Origin: Pseudomonadota bacterium | Lineage (GTDB): Bacteria > Pseudomonadota > Gammaproteobacteria > Burkholderiales > Burkholderiaceae_D | Direction of reading: 5' to 3' | Assembly: GCA_023420795.1 (NCBI GenBank) | Contig: JAEZVM010000066.1 | Coordinates: 1 to 9,610, forward strand | Length of the DNA: 9,610 nt | In this document: one piece after another, positions 5,607-9,610 of the stretch | Numbering within the stretch: position 1 is the stretch's first letter | Layout of the letters: the number at the start of each line of letters is the position of its first letter | The notes under the pieces: generated by a model | Seen by the model: only the letters and a program-made list of their open reading frames with translations | The model's database searches: none | What the model was told of the DNA's origin: nothing | Program-made: the position numbers and the translations under genes

Positions 5607-8045
5607 ATGAAGAAGCTGAAATTAGTCATGGTTGGCAATGGCATGGCCGGAGTTCGCACGCTGGAGGAACTGCTCAAGATCGCGCCGGATATATATGAGA
5701 TCACCGTGTTCGGCGCGGAGCCGTATGCGAACTACAACCGCATCCTGCTTTCCCCGGTGCTGGCCGGCGAGCAGACCATCAAGGACATCATGCTCAATGA
5801 TGTGGAGTGGTACGCGGAAAACAATATCAAGCTCCACCTCGGCAAGAAGATCGTTCAGATAGACCGCGTGAAGCGCATGGTTGTCGCCGAGGACGGCACG
5901 ACGGCCGAGTATGACCGCCTGCTATTGGGGACGGGTTCCACGCCATTCATACTGCCCGTGTCCGGCAAGGACCTGAAGGGCGTGATTTCTTATCGCGATA
6001 TTCAGGATACAAACACGATGATCGAGGCGGCTGGCAAGCACAAGCATGCGATCGTCATCGGTGGCGGTCTTCTTGGTCTGGAGGCGGCCAATGGCCTCAA
6101 GCTGCGCGGCATGGACGTGACCGTCGTGCATCTGCCGGCATGGCTGATGGAGCGCCAGCTCGACCCGACCGCAGGCAAGATGCTGAAGAAGTCGCTGGAA
6201 GACCGCGGGCTGAAATTCCTGCTCGATAAGAACACGCAGGAGATCGTCGGTGACGACGATGGACAGGTGAAAGCGATCCGCTTCACCGACGGTCTCGAAG
6301 TGCCGGCACAACTGGTGGTGATGGCGGTCGGCATCCGGCCCAACACAGCGCTGGCCGAATCGGCTGGCCTGCATTGCAACCGCGGTATCGTCGTCAACGA
6401 CACGATGCAGACCTACGATCCGCGCATCTATGCGGTTGGCGAATGCGTCAACCATCGCGGCACTGCGTACGGTCTGGTCGCGCCGCTGTTCGAGATGGCG
6501 AAGGTGTGTGCGAACCATCTCGCCAACTTCGGCATCGGCCGCTATCAGGGGTCGGTCACCTCCACCAAGCTGAAGGTAACTGGCATCGACCTGTTCTCTG
6601 CCGGAGAGTTTATGGGCGGCGAAGGCACGGAAGAGATTGTGCTGTCGGACCCGATCGGTGGCGTGTACAAGAAGCTGGTGATCAAGGATGACAAGCTGGT
6701 CGGCGCCTGCCTGTATGGCGATACGGTCGATGGTTCCTGGTATTTCAACATGTTGCGCGAAGGGCGGAACATCGGCGATATCCGCGACACCCTGATGTTC
6801 GGTGAATCCAACACCGGCCGCCCCGGCGATGTGGGCCACGAAGGCTTTACCAGAGCCGCCGCGATGCCAGACGATGCGGAGGTGTGCGGCTGCAACGGCG
6901 TATGCAAGGGCACCATCGTCAAGGCGATCAAGGAAAAGGGATTGTTCACGCTGGAGGAAGTGCGCAAGCACACCAAAGCATCTGCATCCTGCGGTTCCTG
7001 CACCGGATTGGTCGAGCAGATCATCATGGCCACGGCGGGCGGTGATTATTCGGCATCGAGCAAGGCCAAGCCGATGTGCGCTTGCACCGACCATACGCAT
7101 CAGCAGGCGCGCGATGCGATCAAGGCCAACAAGCTGCTCACGATCACCGACACGATGAAGTTCATGGAGTGGCGCACGCCGAACGGCTGCTCATCCTGCC
7201 GGCCGGCGCTCAATTACTACCTGATCTCGACATGGCCGCACGAGGCGAAGGATGATCCGCAGTCGCGCTTCATCAATGAGCGCGCGCATGCCAACATCCA
7301 GAAGGACGGCACGTACTCGGTGATCCCGCGCATGTGGGGCGGCGAAACCAATGCTTCCGAGCTGCGCCGTATCGCGGATGTGGTCGATAAATACAAGATT
7401 CCGTCGGTGAAGGTCACTGGCGGCCAGCGCATCGATCTGCTCGGCGTGAAGAAGGAAGATCTGTCTGGCGTATGGAGCGATTTGGGCATGCCATGCGGCC
7501 ATGCGTATGCGAAGGCGCTGCGCACGGTGAAGACCTGCGTCGGTTCCGAATGGTGCCGTTTCGGCACGCAGGATTCGACGCGCATGGGTCAGGAACTGGA
7601 GAGAGCGTTGTGGCGCATGTATGCGCCGCACAAGGTCAAGATCGCCGTCTCCGGTTGCCCGCGCAATTGCGCCGAATCAGGCATCAAGGATGTCGGCGTG
7701 ATCGGCGTCGATTCCGGCTGGGAGATCTATGTCGGCGGCAACGGCGGCATCAAGACCGAGGTTGCGCATTTCTTCGTGAAGCTGAAGACGCATGAAGAAG
7801 TGCTGGAATACTCGGGCGCTTTCCTGCAGTTGTATCGGGAGGAGGGCTGGTATCTAGAGCGTACGGTTCACTACATCGCGCGCGTCGGCCTCGACCATGT
7901 GAAGAAAAAGGTTCTGGAGGATGTGGAAAACCGCAAGGCGCTGTATGAACGCCTGCTGTTCTCGCTTGACGGGGAACCCGATCCTTGGCACGAGAAGGAA
8001 AAGGCGCACGTTGATACGCGCCAGTTCGAACCGTTGTCCGTCTGA
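5607..8045 (+). CDS. nirB: NADH-dependent assimilatory nitrite reductase, large subunit
   Basis: NirB reduces nitrite to ammonium in the cytoplasm with six electrons from NADH, passing them from FAD through iron-sulfur centres to siroheme; 812 residues. The FAD site is VGNGMAG (9-15) and the NAD site IGGGLLGLEAA (151-161). Two BFD-type [2Fe-2S] modules follow: C427, C429, C462, C465, then C491, C493, C528, C531. The catalytic siroheme/[4Fe-4S] domain has C644-x5-C650 (TCVGSEWC) and C684-x3-C688 (SGCPRNC). Between lies the ferredoxin-like nitrite/sulfite reductase half domain (about 575-640). I chose the ATG at 5607 over 5577 because of its AAGGAG and the family N-terminus. It is the first gene of an operon with nirD and the nitrate reductase, behind a sigma-54 promoter. 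Siroheme synthesis genes are not in the window. The name nasB is also used for this assimilatory enzyme. Confidence 0.97.
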   Translation: MKKLKLVMVGNGMAGVRTLEELLKIAPDIYEITVFGAEPYANYNRILLSPVLAGEQTIKDIMLNDVEWYAENNIKLHLGKKIVQIDRVKRMVVAEDGTTAEYDRLLLGTGSTPFILPVSGKDLKGVISYRDIQDTNTMIEAAGKHKHAIVIGGGLLGLEAANGLKLRGMDVTVVHLPAWLMERQLDPTAGKMLKKSLEDRGLKFLLDKNTQEIVGDDDGQVKAIRFTDGLEVPAQLVVMAVGIRPNTALAESAGLHCNRGIVVNDTMQTYDPRIYAVGECVNHRGTAYGLVAPLFEMAKVCANHLANFGIGRYQGSVTSTKLKVTGIDLFSAGEFMGGEGTEEIVLSDPIGGVYKKLVIKDDKLVGACLYGDTVDGSWYFNMLREGRNIGDIRDTLMFGESNTGRPGDVGHEGFTRAAAMPDDAEVCGCNGVCKGTIVKAIKEKGLFTLEEVRKHTKASASCGSCTGLVEQIIMATAGGDYSASSKAKPMCACTDHTHQQARDAIKANKLLTITDTMKFMEWRTPNGCSSCRPALNYYLISTWPHEAKDDPQSRFINERAHANIQKDGTYSVIPRMWGGETNASELRRIADVVDKYKIPSVKVTGGQRIDLLGVKKEDLSGVWSDLGMPCGHAYAKALRTVKTCVGSEWCRFGTQDSTRMGQELERALWRMYAPHKVKIAVSGCPRNCAESGIKDVGVIGVDSGWEIYVGGNGGIKTEVAHFFVKLKTHEEVLEYSGAFLQLYREEGWYLERTVHYIARVGLDHVKKKVLEDVENRKALYERLLFSLDGEPDPWHEKEKAHVDTRQFEPLSV

Positions 8046-8097
8046 CGGACAAAGCGCCATGCGATGCAATCAAAAATAAATCAGGAAGGAACAGGAC

Positions 8098-8451
8098 ATG
8101 TCTCAGCAATGGAAACCCGTTTGCCGGGTTGAAGATATCCCCGTACTCGGCGCGCGCGTCGTGCGGCGGGCAGGGCAACATGATGTCGCGGTTTTTCGCA
8201 ACAGCGAAGACAAGATTTTCGCCCTGCTCGACCGCTGCCCGCACAAGGGCGGCCCGCTGTCGCAGGGCATCGTGTTTGGCGAACGCGTTGCCTGCCCGCT
8301 GCACAACTGGAACGTCGAACTCGCTTCCGGCTGCGCCACTGCGCCGGATGAAGGCTGTACGCAGAGATTCAGCGTCAGGGTGGACGATGGAATGGTGTTC
8401 CTCGATGCGGTGGAACTCGGTACGCTGGGTATCGAAGCCGAGGCTGCATGA
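8098..8451 (+). CDS. nirD: Nitrite reductase small subunit, Rieske-type
   Basis: This 117-residue protein is the small partner of NirB in the NADH nitrite reductase. It has the Rieske_2 fold, with the complete ligand set C47-x-H49 (RCPHKGG) and C66-x2-H69 (CPLHNW) separated by 16 residues, so it should bind a [2Fe-2S] cluster. E. coli NirD, as I recall, has the fold but lacks these ligands. The ATG at 8098 follows AGGAAGGA at 8083-8090 with good spacing. The gap to nirB is 52 bases and contains no apparent promoter or terminator. The TGA overlaps the ATG of the next gene (ATGA at 8448-8451), which indicates translational coupling to the nitrate reductase. There is no signal peptide, and the protein is cytoplasmic. 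Confidence 0.95.
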   Translation: MSQQWKPVCRVEDIPVLGARVVRRAGQHDVAVFRNSEDKIFALLDRCPHKGGPLSQGIVFGERVACPLHNWNVELASGCATAPDEGCTQRFSVRVDDGMVFLDAVELGTLGIEAEAA

Positions 8452-9610
8452 CTGGCTTGCGAGAAAGCAAACTCACCTGCTGCTACTGCGGGGTTGGTTG
8501 CGGCATCATCGCGCAGAGCGATGGCGAGAAGATTGTCGGTGTCCGCGGCGACCCCGAGCATCCCGCCAATTTCGGCCGGTTGTGCACGAAGGGCAGCACG
8601 CTGCACTTGACTACTGATCCTGTCCTGCAACGGCAGGTGCGCGCGCTGCATCCGGAAATGCGCGCGGAACGCAATGCGCGACGTGAGCGTGCTTCGTGGG
8701 ATGCGACGCTCGACTTTATCGCGACCAAATTCGTCGAGACGATCCGCGAACACGGCCCGGACAGTGTCGGGTTCTACATTTCCGGCCAGTTGCTGACCGA
8801 AGACTATTACGTGTTCAACAAGCTGGCGAAGGGGCTGGTCGGCACCAACAACATCGACACCAATTCGCGCCTGTGCATGTCGAGCGCGGTGGCCGGCTAC
8901 AAGCAGACGCTGGGCGCCGACGCGCCGCCGGCCTGCTATGAAGACATCGATCATGCGCAGGTAATCTTCATTGTCGGTTCCAATACCGCGTATGCGCATC
9001 CGGTGCTCTATCGCCGCATCGAGGATGCACGCAATAGAAACCCAAATCTCAAAGTCATCGTTGCCGATCCGCGCCGCACCGATACCGCGCGCGAGGCCGA
9101 TCTATTCCTGCCGATACTGCCTGGCACCGATGTTGCGCTGTTCAATGGCATGCTGCACATCTGCCTTTGGGAAGACCTGGTCGATATCCCCTATATCGAC
9201 GCTCATACCGAGGGCTTTGCAGAACTCAAGCGCACCGTACGCGACTACACGCCTAAGTTCGTCGCCGATACCTGCGGCATCAGCGAGGAAGACCTGGTCA
9301 AGGCAGCACGCTGGTTCGGCGAATCGAAGGCATCGCTGTCGCTGTATTGCCAGGGGTTGAACCAGTCATCGTCCGGAACCGCGAAGAATGCCGCGCTGAT
9401 CAACCTGCATCTGGCGACACATCAGATCGGCAGGCCGGGCGCAGGGCCGTTCTCGCTGACAGGGCAGCCGAATGCGATGGGCGGACGCGAAGTGGGCGGC
9501 CTCGCCAATCTGCTGTCGGCGCATCGCGAAATGGCGAATGCGGAACATCGCGCCGAAGTCGCGCGGCTATGGGGTGTCGATGACGTTCCGTCAAAGCCGG
9601 GCAAGACTGC
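8448..9610 (+). CDS. nasA: Assimilatory nitrate reductase, molybdenum catalytic subunit (5' part)
   Basis: This is the N-terminal part (387 whole codons, open to the right edge) of a molybdopterin oxidoreductase that reduces nitrate to nitrite in the cytoplasm. The [4Fe-4S] ligands are C11-x2-C14-x3-C18 (CCYCGVGC) and C46 (RLCTKGS), with lysine 48 in the conserved electron-transfer position. The likely molybdenum ligand is C143 in NSRLCMSSAVAGY. Further molybdopterin-binding stretches are VGSNTAYAHPVLYRR and VADPRRTDTAREADLFLPI, then YCQGLNQSSSGTAKNAALIN and GQPNAMGGREVGG. There is no twin-arginine signal, unlike periplasmic NapA. The ATG overlaps the nirD stop, so the gene is coupled to nirBD. 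The names nasA, nasC and narB are all in use for this enzyme. The missing C-terminus decides whether it has the extra BFD-type [2Fe-2S] domain of NasA or fused flavin modules. Confidence 0.95.
   Translation, partial: MTGLRESKLTCCYCGVGCGIIAQSDGEKIVGVRGDPEHPANFGRLCTKGSTLHLTTDPVLQRQVRALHPEMRAERNARRERASWDATLDFIATKFVETIREHGPDSVGFYISGQLLTEDYYVFNKLAKGLVGTNNIDTNSRLCMSSAVAGYKQTLGADAPPACYEDIDHAQVIFIVGSNTAYAHPVLYRRIEDARNRNPNLKVIVADPRRTDTAREADLFLPILPGTDVALFNGMLHICLWEDLVDIPYIDAHTEGFAELKRTVRDYTPKFVADTCGISEEDLVKAARWFGESKASLSLYCQGLNQSSSGTAKNAALINLHLATHQIGRPGAGPFSLTGQPNAMGGREVGGLANLLSAHREMANAEHRAEVARLWGVDDVPSKPGKT

Noticed and set aside
5922..7100. Long open frame of 392 codons on the minus strand opposite nirB
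   Set aside because: It lies wholly within well-recognised nirB sequence, has no family-like motifs and no ribosome binding site seen; it is the usual antisense shadow of a GC-rich gene.

Overview
The window is a nitrate assimilation locus from a GC-rich proteobacterium. Gene content and protein style (an Nrt-type ABC system, an NasA/NarK-type carrier beginning at a GTG, a phosphatase-kinase fusion, then nirB-nirD-nitrate reductase) suggest a betaproteobacterium of the Burkholderiales, perhaps Oxalobacteraceae. That placement is an inference from style, not a database match. There are eight protein genes, two of them cut by the window edges. No RNA genes, mobile elements, phage genes or CRISPR repeats were seen.

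Layout. Positions 1-2338, plus strand: the 3' end of nrtA (periplasmic nitrate-binding protein), then nrtB (permease) and nrtD (ATPase), tightly packed with good ribosome binding sites. This block converges on a minus-strand pair, 2380-5358: a NarK/NasA-type MFS nitrate transporter, transcribed first, followed by a PP2C phosphatase-Ser/Thr kinase fusion with a C-terminal membrane anchor. A divergent control region of about 250 bp (5359-5606) separates this pair from the plus-strand operon nirB (NADH nitrite reductase large subunit), nirD (Rieske-type small subunit) and the start of the assimilatory nitrate reductase, which runs off the right edge.

How the parts work together. Two unrelated transporters (ABC and MFS) import nitrate. 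The molybdenum reductase at the right edge reduces it to nitrite, and NirBD reduces nitrite to ammonium with NADH. The kinase/phosphatase sits in the carrier's transcription unit, so it is well placed to adjust uptake or reduction after translation, but its substrate cannot be read from the sequence.

Regulation. The divergent region holds a sigma-54 type -24/-12 element facing each way, both with correct spacing. Two palindromes of the form GCAC-N7-GTGC, matching the NtrC operator pattern, lie in the same region. One lies between the promoters and the other overlaps the narK promoter. This is the clearest non-coding signal in the window and predicts control by nitrogen limitation of both arms from one region.
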